From contig NZ_BBQI01000012.1 in the NCBI RefSeq assembly GCF_001652915.1, positions 1 through 64,000 of the forward strand: a stretch of DNA of 64,000 bases. Direction: 5' to 3'. The position numbers and the translations under genes are program-made. Positions 24,659-34,582 of this stretch are shown here, piece by piece. The DNA is from Cupriavidus sp. D384 (lineage in GTDB: Bacteria; Pseudomonadota; Gammaproteobacteria; Burkholderiales; Burkholderiaceae). Position 1 is the stretch's first letter; the number at the start of each line of letters is the position of its first letter. The notes beneath the pieces were generated by a model that saw nothing but the letters and a program-made list of their open reading frames with translations, did not search any database and was not told where the DNA came from.

Positions 24659-25973
24659 GCTGAATCAGAGGCGATAACACGTACTCGATCACGCGTCTCG
24701 TTCCTGTCTTGATGTCCACCATAGCGCTCATTCCCGGTGTCAGGACGACTTGTTTGCCGTCAATATCAAGCGTATTCCTGTCCAGGGCAACCTTGACGGA
24801 ATAGATCAGCCCCTTCTTCTCATCCTCGATAGCATCTCTAGACACGTGAGTAACGTGCGCTGGCACGGTGCCGTACTTGGTGTACTCAAAGGCATCGATC
24901 TTGACCTGGCCTTCTTGACCTTCCTGAACGAACCCCACATCCTTGTTCTCCAAGAACGCCTCGACTTCGACCACGCTCTGTTCGGGGACGATCTGCATGA
25001 GCGGCTGCGCTGCCGGTACAACACCACCCACGGTGTGGACGGTCAGTTGCTGCACCGTGCCGTCCACCGGCGCTACCAACTTGAGGAGCTCGCTGTGGAC
25101 ACTGGCCCGCTTTGCGTCCTGCGAGGACTGTCCGAGCATCTTCTTGGCGTCGTTCAAGCTGTCCTGCGCGACCCGTCGTGTCTCCGCAGTAAGGGCAACT
25201 TTCTGGTTTCGAGCGCCGACAAGCTGCCCTTCGAGGTCGACCCGTGCCTGTTCCTTCTCTAGATAGGCGTGCCGCGACACGTCGTGACTGCTCGCCAATT
25301 CGGCATAGTCCCGCGCACGCTGTGCCGCCATTGGAAGTGCCTCGGCGTATCGACTAATCTCCCCATCCAAGCGCGTCAGCTTGGCCGTATAGTCTCGCCA
25401 CTGATCCCGCAAGTACTGCTGCGCCTCGCGCCAGCGATCAACGGGCACTTCGTCGAGGGGTGGTAATACTGGCGGCCTTCCATTGTCGATGGCATCGAGC
25501 AATGCGCGTGAACGCGCAGCCTGCAACAGTGCCAACTGCGCATCACCAACCGCCTTGTCGTGCTCTGTATCACTCGTGCGTGCGTCCAATTCAACCAGGA
25601 GATCGCCAGTCTTGACGGTCTGTCCCTCTTGAACGTGAAGCGCGCGAACGCTGGCGACCTCGACCGAGGCAATCGTCTTCGTACGCCCCGACGGCACGAT
25701 TTTTCCCTGCGCATTTACTATGATGTCGATTTTTCCCAGTATCGACCACGCCAACAGCGCAATGATCAGCAGCATAAGGATCCGCGCGACCCAGCGTCCG
25801 ACCGGCGAAACCGGTTGCGCCTGCAGGGACAGTGCCGCCGGCAGAAACTCGGCTTCCTGCGGCAGGAACTTTGGCATGGTGATCGCCATGCGATGCTGCC
25901 AAGCATGAGAGAATGCGACGCCATATCGGCGCCATAGGTCTCCCCAAGCCTGAATTCGATGACGCAAACTCAT
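24630..25973 (-). CDS. HlyD-family periplasmic adaptor, type I secretion
   Basis: 447 residues. One membrane anchor at ~60-82 (ILMLLIIALLAWSILGKIDI) follows a cytoplasmic N-terminus. Then come the lipoyl/biotinyl half-motif (IVPSGRTKTIASVEVASVRA, VQEGQTVKTGDLLVELDA), a long coiled coil (~150-290), and the second beta domain (KLVAPVDGTVQQLTVHTVGG). It links the inner-membrane ABC exporter to the outer-membrane channel. The start overlaps the exporter stop by ATGA (25970-25973). Confidence 0.92.
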   Translation of the reverse strand: MSLRHRIQAWGDLWRRYGVAFSHAWQHRMAITMPKFLPQEAEFLPAALSLQAQPVSPVGRWVARILMLLIIALLAWSILGKIDIIVNAQGKIVPSGRTKTIASVEVASVRALHVQEGQTVKTGDLLVELDARTSDTEHDKAVGDAQLALLQAARSRALLDAIDNGRPPVLPPLDEVPVDRWREAQQYLRDQWRDYTAKLTRLDGEISRYAEALPMAAQRARDYAELASSHDVSRHAYLEKEQARVDLEGQLVGARNQKVALTAETRRVAQDSLNDAKKMLGQSSQDAKRASVHSELLKLVAPVDGTVQQLTVHTVGGVVPAAQPLMQIVPEQSVVEVEAFLENKDVGFVQEGQEGQVKIDAFEYTKYGTVPAHVTHVSRDAIEDEKKGLIYSVKVALDRNTLDIDGKQVVLTPGMSAMVDIKTGTRRVIEYVLSPLIQHGRESLHER

Positions 25974-28216
25974 ACCGCGCCTCCCTGCTGAAGGGAGTAG
26001 AGGTGGGTATAAATGCCCTGCGGACTGTTCAGCAATTCCTCATGGCTGCCCATTTCGGCAATCTGGCCGCGTTCCATGACAATGATGCGATTCGCCTGCC
26101 GTACCGCCGACAGCCGGTGGGCAATAATCAAAACAGTCCGCCCTTGGCAGATCCGCCGCATATTGTTCTGAATGATCTTTTCGGACTCATAGTCCAACGC
26201 ACTTGTCGCCTCATCGAATATCAGGATCCGTGGGTTCGTGATCAGCGCCCGAGCGATTGCAATGCGCTGCCGCTGTCCACCAGACAGGCCTGTCCCATGC
26301 TCACCGATGACGGTGTCGTAGCCCTCTGGCAGTTCGCAGATGAAATCATGTGCACCGGCCAGCTTTGCCGCCTCGATGACAGCCTCAAGCGCCACAGCGG
26401 GATTGGATAGCGCGATGTTGTCGCGGATAGAACGAGTGAAGAGAGTATTCTCCTGCAGTACTACACCGATTTGTTGTCGTAGCGAAGCTGTGTCGATGAT
26501 GGAAATGTCCTGCCCATCAATTAACACGCGGCCTCGCTCTGGCACGTATAGTCGTTGCACAAGTTTGGTGAGCGTACTTTTTCCCGACCCTGATCGACCC
26601 ACGATTCCAACCACTTCTCCCGGTGCGATGGCCAGCGAGATGCCGCGGATGACATCGGGCGCGTCGGGCCGATAGCGAAAGGCGACTTGGTCGAACCCGA
26701 TGGCGCCGGCCAGCTTGGGTAGACGTGACTTTTGGCCACTGACCTCCGTACGCGCGTTCAGAATGTCTCCGAGTCGGCTCATCGAAATTCCGACTTGCTG
26801 AAAGTCGTTCCACAATTGCGCGAGACGCAAGATCGGTGACGATACTTGACCCGCTAGCATGTTGAAGGCGACCAGTTCGCCAACGGTCATCTTGTGGTCG
26901 ATAACAAGGCTTGCCCCCCACCACATGATTGCTGCGGTCACTAGCTTGCTGATCAACGTCACACCGCCGTTCGCAAGCGTTGCGACGTTTGTCACGGCAA
27001 GCCCGGCCGTCACATACCCTGCAAGCTGCTGGTCCCATTTTTGGGTCCATCGCGGCTCTACTGCCATCGCCTTGACAGTATCGATACCGCTGATCGTCTC
27101 GACGAGAAAAGACTGATTCTCTGCGTTACGACTGAACTTCACATCCAAACGGGCGCGAATAATTGGTGTGACGACAGCGGACAGCGCAATGTAAAGAGGG
27201 ATTGAAATTGCCACGATCATTGTTAGCCAGGCGCTGTACCAGAGCATCATCGCCAGGAAAATGAAGGAGAACAAAAGGTCCAACACCACTGTCATGGCAT
27301 TGCCGGTCAGGAAAATGCGGATGTTCTCCAGTTCCCGCACGCGGGCAACCGAGTCCCCTACGCGGCGTGCCTGGAAGTAAGCCAGCGGGAGGCCGAGCAG
27401 GTGGCGGAACAGACGCGCCCCCAACTCGACGTCAATCTTGCTGCTAGTATGAGCGAATACCCACGTACGGATACTCGTGAGCGTGACCTCGAAGAAGATT
27501 GAACAGATCAACCCTATGGCAATCACGTTCAGCGTCTTCATGGCGTGATTGACGAGCACTTTGTCCATCACCACCTGGAAGAACATCGGTGTGATGAGTC
27601 CAATGATTTGAAGGGTAAGTGAAATCAAGAGGACCTCGCCCAGCAACCCACGATATTTGACTAGGGCGGGAATAAACCACGTGAAATCGAAGCGTGCGGT
27701 CTCGCCAGAAAAATTGGACTTTGAGGTTAGGAATATAAGCTCGCCAGACCATATTTCCAGAAACTGCAGTAGCGTCAGTATTTTCGGCGAGGCTCCTGGG
27801 CGCTGAATCAGAATTCGCGCGGGTTCGGATTTGGCGTCGTACCTACCCACAACGAAGTACTCCCCATCCTTATCGATACCTATGGCTGGAAGCGGTGTTT
27901 GTGCGAGGCGTGTCTCTTGCTGCTTGACGAGCTTTGCACCCATACCGAGATGATGGGCGGCGCGCAGAATTCGGTCGGTGTTGAAGGCGTCGTCGAATCC
28001 AAACTGATGCCGAAGCTGAGCTTCATCTGCCACGATGCTGTGTAGGCCGGCAATCATCAATAAGGAAAGCAGACCAGAATCGACTGGAGTCTGTGGGGAT
28101 GAATGCTGCCCATTGGCTTGATCAGCCATATGGTTGGCTGTTACGACGGACATTGTAATAAACAGACGGAGGATGAAATGGACGCGAGCCGAGTGGAAAC
28201 CCGGCTCGATTGTCAA
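25970..28216 (-). CDS. Type I secretion ABC transporter, HlyB-like
   Basis: 748 residues. An N-terminal C39-like domain (~50-150) lacks the catalytic Cys (GLHSIVADEAQ at the expected site), so it should bind but not cleave the substrate, as in HlyB. Six membrane helices span ~180-460. The ATPase domain has Walker A GRSGSGKST, signature LSGGQRQRIAIARAL and Walker B ILIFDEATSAL. The gene lies 26 bp after the substrate gene and is coupled to hlyD. The start is uncertain: TTG 28216, or ATG at 28153 or 28129; none has a strong ribosome site. Confidence 0.92.
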   Translation of the reverse strand: MTIEPGFHSARVHFILRLFITMSVVTANHMADQANGQHSSPQTPVDSGLLSLLMIAGLHSIVADEAQLRHQFGFDDAFNTDRILRAAHHLGMGAKLVKQQETRLAQTPLPAIGIDKDGEYFVVGRYDAKSEPARILIQRPGASPKILTLLQFLEIWSGELIFLTSKSNFSGETARFDFTWFIPALVKYRGLLGEVLLISLTLQIIGLITPMFFQVVMDKVLVNHAMKTLNVIAIGLICSIFFEVTLTSIRTWVFAHTSSKIDVELGARLFRHLLGLPLAYFQARRVGDSVARVRELENIRIFLTGNAMTVVLDLLFSFIFLAMMLWYSAWLTMIVAISIPLYIALSAVVTPIIRARLDVKFSRNAENQSFLVETISGIDTVKAMAVEPRWTQKWDQQLAGYVTAGLAVTNVATLANGGVTLISKLVTAAIMWWGASLVIDHKMTVGELVAFNMLAGQVSSPILRLAQLWNDFQQVGISMSRLGDILNARTEVSGQKSRLPKLAGAIGFDQVAFRYRPDAPDVIRGISLAIAPGEVVGIVGRSGSGKSTLTKLVQRLYVPERGRVLIDGQDISIIDTASLRQQIGVVLQENTLFTRSIRDNIALSNPAVALEAVIEAAKLAGAHDFICELPEGYDTVIGEHGTGLSGGQRQRIAIARALITNPRILIFDEATSALDYESEKIIQNNMRRICQGRTVLIIAHRLSAVRQANRIIVMERGQIAEMGSHEELLNSPQGIYTHLYSLQQGGAV

Positions 28217-28242
28217 CGCGGTTGGCTAACCAATGATCGTCG

Positions 28243-31200
28243 TTAGTGCGCTGCGCCCAATAGCGGCGCCTGACTTACTGGCTGCGGTAGAAGCATCGCA
28301 CTGGATTGCGCGCTCGTATCGGGCGCAAAGCTACCGAGTGCTGCGACAAGCTGATGCAAACTCGTCTGAACGGCAACGTTGACGTCCCCGCCCTGACCAT
28401 CAGCAGGATCGATTACGGTCGTGTCGGATGCTACGTTGCCGTCTTCGTCGTACGTAATGGTCTCGGTGGTAACGGAGCCGTCCTCTCCAAGCGTAATGCC
28501 AACGATCTGCTGGATTTCGTCATTCGCGCCAACGGCGATATGGCTCACGTCCGCACCTGAAATCGTCGGGACAAGCATGCCACCCAGGTAGACCGAGTTG
28601 CCGCCCCCGATGATATCGACGGAAACGCCAGACCCGAGCGAAATGTTCGCACCTTGCGCATAGACGGTATTCGCTGTACCAAAAACGCCGATCGTATCCA
28701 GCGCACTGGTGGAGTGGATCGTGTTTCCGGCCCCATAAACATTCGCGTCAGACCCGCCAGTCAATGTTAAATCCGCATGGGTTGCGCTCACCGCATTGTC
28801 CTGCCCCGCGAGTACCGCCGAGCTGCCGTCACTCAGCGAGACACTATTGTGGGAGCCATTGACGATAACACTGTCTCCCAAGCTTGAGATGAAATTGTTG
28901 TCGCCCGATACTTTGTTATCCGCCAAGCCATTGACCGAAATTTCAGCGGAAGATCCCACAATATTGTTTCCCGAACCCATTACGGTTGCGCGCGAACCAT
29001 CCCCGACTAGAATTTCGTTACCGCTGCCGTTCACTTGGATGCTACTGTTTTCTCCCATCGACACGGCATTGCCGCTTCCGGACACGCTACCCGATGCCCC
29101 CGCGTCAAAATTCACACCATTACCGGCACCGGCAATGGTGATGTTTCCATCATGAACGGTAATATTGTTGTCCGTTGAGACAATCTGCGCCGTACCTGTC
29201 ACCTCCAGGCTCACGGACGAACCCGCCACTACCGTCGCATTACTCCCCGTGATGGAGGCGCTAGCGCCATCGCCAAGGGTGACATGCTCACCGCTGCCTG
29301 TGATAGCCGCATGCGCACCCAAAATCGACAAGTCCCCACCAGACGCATTCACGGTGACGTTGTCGCCAGAAATGCTCGCGGCCATACCGTCACCCAAGGA
29401 AACCGTATTGTTGTCGCCATGAAGGGAGACTTGTGTGCCTTGGTTGCGCAGGGTCACCGCGGCTCCGTTTGCGTCCACCTCATGCCCCGTCCCGCTCATT
29501 TCGAGCGTAGCGCCTTGCCCGGCGGACACGATGTCACCGACGCCATTGATTGAAGCCGCCGCACCGGCTTCGACAACCACAGCAGCACCCGAAGCATTGA
29601 CGTTACCACCTTGGTGGACTTCTACAGTGTTGCCACCGCCCTCGAGGTTGACGCCTGCAGACTGTAGGATGACCGTACCATTGCCAACCTTGACCGTCGC
29701 CTCTCCGCCATCAAGGGTCAAAGTCGCTCCAGCACCGGCGGTGATTGTGGAGAGCGCCATGTGATCAAGGGTCGCTGAAGCTCCAGCACCGAGTTTTACG
29801 TCCAAGTCACTCCCGCCGATATGCGCATTATTACCCTCCACGGCGACCTGTCCATAGTTGGCGTAGACCGTCGAGTTATCTCCATGGACATCGATAGTAT
29901 TTCCCCCAGAGAAAGCTGTAACCGTATTTCCACTACCATTGATCACCGCTGACGTATTGGAACCGATATCGATGGCATTTTCGCTACCATTTACTGTAAG
30001 CGCACCGCCAGCAAACACGCTATTGCCGTTGCCATTCAGCGTCATAGATGTGTCGCTGGAAGCCTGGAGCTTGCCGTTGTCGACGTTAATCGTGGCGCTA
30101 CCGCTAACCAGATCAATGGCGATGCCTCCCGAATCCCCTGGAACACCAATGTCCACCCTGCTGCCTGGCGCCTCCGAAACGCTGCCAATCGCCGCACCGT
30201 TGGGACTAGCAATCGCGACGTTCGTTTCACCACCCGCACTGGTAACTGCGGTCACTACGGCTTGCAGCGATCCGCTCTGATCGAAGTGGTCCGTGACCAC
30301 ATCTCCTCGGCCGTCGTTCACATACGTTTGCGATCTGCCATCGGAGAACTTAACCTGTCCGGAGCTAGAACCGTCATTGTTAAAGACGTCCGAACCCGAA
30401 GAGTTAGTGCTGTGATCGACCCACTTGTCGGCAGTGAGGTTACCCTCCGTGTTGTAGTAGTTGGTGCGCTCATCGCCGGTGTAGCTACTCGCATATGTAC
30501 CAATCACGTGGCCACTCGGATCGTATGTGGTCACTTGCGCCGACCCATTAGGGTCGTCTACTCGAAGGGTATATGAAGTCAAGGCACCGTTTTGGTCGTA
30601 ATACTGAGTTGCCGTCTGCGATGCCCCGTCAACAACGGCGACTGTGTAAGCTGCTGTCGATCCGTTTGCAAAAGTCGTATTCCCCGTGGTTAATTGGCCT
30701 GCAGGATCCGTGTACTCAGTAGTACGACTCCCGTCCTCTCGAACATAGATCGAAGATTGACTTCCATCTGCATTGAACTTGGTAATAGTTTCGTTACCTC
30801 GACCATCGCGATCTGTGTAAGCAATCTCTTGTCCGCCATCGACAGTAGCAGTCTGTCTGGAAGAGTAGTTGTAGGAGCCATCTGTGCCCCAGATTTCGGA
30901 CGTGTAGTCACCATTCGTTGCATTTACCGTCGACTTCTCGGTGACAATTCCGTTGCCGTCAAAATAGGTCGTACTCCGTACGCCATTCCCGTCGTCTCGA
31001 TAGGCACTTGAGGTTCCGTCAGCACTAGTCGTCGTTCCGCTACTCGATCCATCCGCATTATAGATATTCGAACCCGACGAGCCGTCGGCACGCGTCCAAG
31101 TGTCCGCAGTCGGAGTTCCTGTAAGGGAGTCATAATGCGTAACCGTTGTGTTGTACCCTTGCGTCACGTTGTCATACAACGTGACCGTCTCCGTCAATTT

Positions 31201-32130
31201 CTCGCCGTTTGATCCGTACCCATAAGAAACGGAGGATTCCATGCGTCCGTCTGTCCCGTAGCTTTCTTCATGCGCTACCCGTCCGGCGCTATCCCGCCAC
31301 GTCAGATCGGTCAGCTCACCGCTGCTGTCGTACGTCATATACAGGCCGCCGGACTCACCCTGAATCGACGTTGTGGTCGATCCATTGGCATTAGTCACAT
31401 GAGCAACTTCGTCCGATCCGCCATCGCCGCCCTCATGACCGTCTTGAGCGATCTGATCCAAAGCGCGCTGCAAATCAGAGGCACGTCGAGAAATGTCGCC
31501 TGGGTAAGAGACAGCCTGCTGGGTATTAGCGATATAGTTGACAATGTCTTGGACAGACAAACCTGCCCCCGCCGTTAACTGCAGGGTCTCGCGCGTCGCC
31601 GCCGTAATAGCATTGCCCTCTAGATAGCTCAGCATGCCGTTCGGTGTTGCCTGATCGCCACGCAGCCCGGAAATATTGAACTGATTGTCGAAATCCATAA
31701 GCCGAAGCTGAAGTTCGCGATCTCCCAAAATGGCGTCAAAGACGCTCGGATTTGTCTCTCGGAGGATCGAAAGCAGTCGATCGAGACTATCGAGTCGGCG
31801 ATCGAGAATGGCCGTCGTATAGGTGTTGACATCATTACGGTGCGCATCAAGCAGTGCATTTAGTGAAGCAAGTTCGCTTTGAGGAATTGGTCCGCCACTT
31901 CGTAGTTTATTGATCTGCTCTGTCGTAAAACCGATAGATGCAAGAAATCCCTGCGTGGGCGCCTGCCCAACGTCGGCTTGCACCACACCAAATGACCAAG
32001 CACTTAGACCACCAGCATTACTGAAACGATAGACGTTGTTCGAATTTCCAGATAACTCTGTATTGAAGAACATCGTACGCATGTCGGCGATCAGCACCGC
32101 GCGGTCATTTCGATCGAAGTTCGTGGGCAT
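28243..32130 (-). CDS. Large type I secretion substrate: YD-like repeats and Asn/Gly beta-solenoid
   Basis: 1295 residues from ATG 32130, with AAGGA 8 nt upstream. Residues ~1-220 are globular, with GGLSAWSFGVVQADVGQ, which resembles the substrate-binding turn of lysozyme-like peptidoglycan hydrolases (tentative). Residues ~270-640 are Asp/Gly/Ser/Tyr-rich repeats like YD or RHS strands (for example FNADGSQSSIYVREDGSR). Residues ~660-1230 form a repetitive solenoid of G-x-N-x-V-x-x-G units (VNGSGNEILVGDGSRATVMG). No RTX GGxGxDxxx repeats and no Sec signal are seen; the last ~80 residues should carry the C-terminal export signal. Position directly before the exporter genes marks it as the cargo. 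Probably a secreted adhesin or toxin. Confidence 0.75.
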   Translation of the reverse strand: MPTNFDRNDRAVLIADMRTMFFNTELSGNSNNVYRFSNAGGLSAWSFGVVQADVGQAPTQGFLASIGFTTEQINKLRSGGPIPQSELASLNALLDAHRNDVNTYTTAILDRRLDSLDRLLSILRETNPSVFDAILGDRELQLRLMDFDNQFNISGLRGDQATPNGMLSYLEGNAITAATRETLQLTAGAGLSVQDIVNYIANTQQAVSYPGDISRRASDLQRALDQIAQDGHEGGDGGSDEVAHVTNANGSTTTSIQGESGGLYMTYDSSGELTDLTWRDSAGRVAHEESYGTDGRMESSVSYGYGSNGEKLTETVTLYDNVTQGYNTTVTHYDSLTGTPTADTWTRADGSSGSNIYNADGSSSGTTTSADGTSSAYRDDGNGVRSTTYFDGNGIVTEKSTVNATNGDYTSEIWGTDGSYNYSSRQTATVDGGQEIAYTDRDGRGNETITKFNADGSQSSIYVREDGSRTTEYTDPAGQLTTGNTTFANGSTAAYTVAVVDGASQTATQYYDQNGALTSYTLRVDDPNGSAQVTTYDPSGHVIGTYASSYTGDERTNYYNTEGNLTADKWVDHSTNSSGSDVFNNDGSSSGQVKFSDGRSQTYVNDGRGDVVTDHFDQSGSLQAVVTAVTSAGGETNVAIASPNGAAIGSVSEAPGSRVDIGVPGDSGGIAIDLVSGSATINVDNGKLQASSDTSMTLNGNGNSVFAGGALTVNGSENAIDIGSNTSAVINGSGNTVTAFSGGNTIDVHGDNSTVYANYGQVAVEGNNAHIGGSDLDVKLGAGASATLDHMALSTITAGAGATLTLDGGEATVKVGNGTVILQSAGVNLEGGGNTVEVHQGGNVNASGAAVVVEAGAAASINGVGDIVSAGQGATLEMSGTGHEVDANGAAVTLRNQGTQVSLHGDNNTVSLGDGMAASISGDNVTVNASGGDLSILGAHAAITGSGEHVTLGDGASASITGSNATVVAGSSVSLEVTGTAQIVSTDNNITVHDGNITIAGAGNGVNFDAGASGSVSGSGNAVSMGENSSIQVNGSGNEILVGDGSRATVMGSGNNIVGSSAEISVNGLADNKVSGDNNFISSLGDSVIVNGSHNSVSLSDGSSAVLAGQDNAVSATHADLTLTGGSDANVYGAGNTIHSTSALDTIGVFGTANTVYAQGANISLGSGVSVDIIGGGNSVYLGGMLVPTISGADVSHIAVGANDEIQQIVGITLGEDGSVTTETITYDEDGNVASDTTVIDPADGQGGDVNVAVQTSLHQLVAALGSFAPDTSAQSSAMLLPQPVSQAPLLGAAH

Positions 32131-32149
32131 GGACGCATTTCCTTTTAGT

Positions 32150-32168
32150 AAATTTTTTCAAAAAATTT
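32150..32168. promoter_or_regulatory. Perfect 19-bp AT-rich palindrome before the T1SS operon
   Basis: AAATTTTTT-C-AAAAAATTT lies 20-38 nt upstream of the substrate ATG at 32130. It could be an operator or silencing (H-NS-type) site, or a short hairpin. No regulator can be assigned. Confidence 0.45.
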
Positions 32169-32202
32169 AAAACACCAACTCGTCTTCTGGGATGCGTCCA
32201 CC

Positions 32203-32655
32203 CTATCCGCCGGCCGGACAGTTCTGTTTCACAAAGCGCTCAACACTTTCGTCACTGATAACGAACCCAGAGAACCTCGTGGTCATTCTTCCCACGAGTC
32301 GATCGTCGCAGATGAGTATCTTGGCAGTCTTACTCACAGTGCTCATCTCACAGATGGCGCCATAGCTCAGATCCTTTCCCGCTCGAAGAGCCTTCACGTG
32401 TGAACATTCATGGAGGGTTGCGGATATTCCATACTGTCGCAAATGTCGTTCGAGCAGTGAAGTTACCTGGCGGATTGTGGAAATATCGGTCACACTCTCG
32501 GTTTCCACGCCCTGCGCAAATACGGACGAACTACAAGCTGTCGCGATCGCAATGGCGAGAGCCATCGATATTCGATAACCAACAAGCCTACTACCGCGAA
32601 AGACATGACTATGTGTGTCTCTTGGTTGCGGATACTGAAATACGTCTCTCGCCAT
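32203..32655 (-). CDS. Small exported protein upstream of the T1SS operon
   Basis: Up to 150 residues from ATG 32655. A signal peptide lies at the internal Met near residue 31 (MALAIAIATACSSSVFAQG), with cleavage after VFA, so the start at 32565 is more likely. The mature part (~100 residues) has four Cys (HECSHVKAL, AICEMST, ILICDD, KQNCPAGG) that could form two disulfides, fitting a periplasmic location. It lies 72 bp upstream of the secretion substrate on the same strand. Function unknown. Confidence 0.65.
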   Translation of the reverse strand: MARDVFQYPQPRDTHSHVFRGSRLVGYRISMALAIAIATACSSSVFAQGVETESVTDISTIRQVTSLLERHLRQYGISATLHECSHVKALRAGKDLSYGAICEMSTVSKTAKILICDDRLVGRMTTRFSGFVISDESVERFVKQNCPAGG

Positions 32656-33399
32656 ACAATCTCCATATAGTTGCCGAAATAAAAATATCTCATCGATATA
32701 ATTCGTGATTTTGCAACGATAAGCTCTAACACCGAGCGTTCACGGATCGATTGTCCTGTAGTTCTGGTCTGTTGACAGATTTCTGACCCCGGCGCCCAGA
32801 GTCTCCAATCCTTTTAATTGGGCATGCAACTAGTAGACGTGGCCGCCCTTCACAGACTTCATTTTTTAGTTCTCGCCCCGGCGTGAGTTGCTACGGCATT
32901 TGGCAGCAGTCGATAGTCCCCTCCCGGCGTTGAGCAAATCCTAAGCAGCCTATCTTGTAATGCGCCGTACTTTGGGACGGATATGTATCATCCTAGGCTT
33001 GGTCGATACGAGCGTAGTCAATCGTGTGGGGCCGCTTCGACATTTTTCCCGATCTATTCGCTACTTTTCTCTTGAGAATTTTGATGCCGTCAGATCCTAG
33101 CAGGCATTACGTACACTTAAGGATCCCACGAAGTGGGGTGTGTGCTTTCGAAACAACACGCTTAGCTTTCCCGGTTCAGCTGTGCTTATACTTGCCTTCA
33201 AAACAATACATTTTCGATGTGGAACTTCGTTAGCTCAACTACACCGGTTTCTTTCGCCATCCATTGGTGCAGCGTAGAAGAAGCGCGGATATTGTATTGA
33301 ATGAAAGATATCCATCTGGTATCGAGGATGTTTTCTGATTAGCTTTTTTATCTCAATCCCTGCCTACAGACGGAAGGAAATCGGACACGTGCCTTGTGG
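32656..33399. other. No gene recognised; likely regulatory and insertion scar
   Basis: AT-richer than the surroundings, with no motif-bearing frames. It separates the secretion operon from IS remnants and may contain the promoter for 32655. Confidence 0.45.
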
Positions 33400-33663
33400 T
33401 TATGTCGGAATTCTGCTGCGCGAGTCTCGCGGGTATCGTTGCTCGATGAAGCCGCTCAATGGCGTACCCCGTGCCCGACGGGTTCGATCCAGATTCTTTT
33501 CAGCTATCGATCATGCATCGCTTATATGGACAAGCCTGGCGCGCCAAGGGCGCTTTCGCGTCTGGCTGTTGCGTTTGAGCATTACAACGAGCGTCACCTG
33601 CACAAAGCCCTGAAATACCGCTCGCCTCGCGACTTCAGACGGGCTGCTGCGTCATCAACCTAA
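33400..33663 (+). mobile_element. IS3-family transposase remnant (orfB 3' end)
   Basis: The end of this stretch reads VAFEHYNERHLHKALKYRSP followed by RDFRR, the typical C-terminal signature of IS3-group transposase orfB (Y-N-x-x-[RH]-x-H-x-A-L-x-Y-x-S-P). Upstream sequence is frame-broken and the D,D,E core is missing. Only the last ~40 codons are intact. Confidence 0.7.
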
Positions 33664-33676
33664 CGGTGTCCGAATG

Positions 33677-34300
33677 TCATGAGTTACAGGGGCAACTCCA
33701 GTCCGCCACCCATTTCTGGTTCGGACTGTCTGCCTGGAACTGGCGGTTCAGCATGTTGCCGGCGATCGCGCTGCGTGCACCGGCATGCCGCCGCAGCCCA
33801 CGGCGTCGGGGTCGGGCTCGCAGACCCTGAATCTGCATGAGCCGTTCGATGCGATGCTGGCCGCAGCGATAGCCCAGCGCCAGCACGTCCCGCCAGACAC
33901 GGCGAGCGCAATAGGTCCTGTCGCTGGCCATGAAGCTTTGCCGAACCCGCTCGCCAAGAACCTCGTCGTCTTGACTGCGCTGGCTGCGTGGCCGGTCTAA
34001 CCACGCGTAGAAGCCATTACGCGAGACACCGAGCGCATCGCACATCAGATTCACGGGCCAGATACCTCGGTGTTTCGCCACGAAGCCGATCTTCACATCG
34101 ACTCCCTGGCGAAGAAGGCTGCGGCTTTTTTAGAATGTCGCGCTCCATCCGGAGCTTCGCCACTTCTTTCTTCAACCGTTCAATTTCGGCCAGTTCCGAC
34201 TTCATCACGCCGTTGCCAGGAAACGCCTGCTGTGGATCCGCCGACAGGATGTTCCTACCAACTGAGCGGTCGCGCTCAACACCAATGCGGGAAATTTCCG
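33677..34300 (-). mobile_element. IS3-family element remnant (orfA end and orfB start)
   Basis: On the minus strand, ADPQQAFPGNG ... AEIERLKKEVAKLRMERDIL is the leucine-zipper end of orfA. At the A6G stretch a base seems missing, so the usual AAAFFARES run is in another frame. orfB follows (KIGFVAKHRGIWPVNLMCDA, then GVSRNGFYAWLDRP, then SPNQKWVAD) and stops at WSCPCNS, before the first catalytic Asp. The element is truncated at both ends and cannot transpose. It faces the plus-strand remnant at 33400-33663. Confidence 0.8.
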
Positions 34301-34534
34301 GCGAACTAAAATGGCATACCACGCGGCAAAGAGAATAGGATTGGCCAGCCATATCCAGCTTTCAGCCCTCCCTGAAACCAAACCGAGTGGCCCAAGAAAT
34401 AACACCTCCCAACTTGGCCACGCCGCGCACTCTCCGTTGACGCAAAAACTCCCTAGCGGCAGGCATGCCACATACGGGCCGACGCACAAGTTCTCCCTGT
34501 TCGCCAGAGAAGAACTGACCTGCTGCATCACCAT
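34205..34534 (-). pseudogene. Membrane protein gene truncated by the IS remnant
   Basis: From ATG 34534 the frame reads a Cys/Trp-rich N-terminus (VACLPLGSFCVNGECAAWPS), then LFLGPLGLVSG and a hydrophobic segment WIWLANPILFAAWYAIL. After about 34280 the frame enters IS3 sequence, so the last ~20 residues are foreign. The native gene lost its 3' end. It resembles small two- or three-helix inner-membrane proteins of unknown function. Confidence 0.55.
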
Positions 34535-34582
34535 GCTCGATGCCCAATTTGTACTGGACAATCGCGCAAGCAGCGTTCATAG

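Noticed and set aside
28243..32130. Classic RTX toxin or adhesin
   Set aside because: No GGxGxDxxx nonapeptide repeats could be found, only G-x-N-x-V type repeats.
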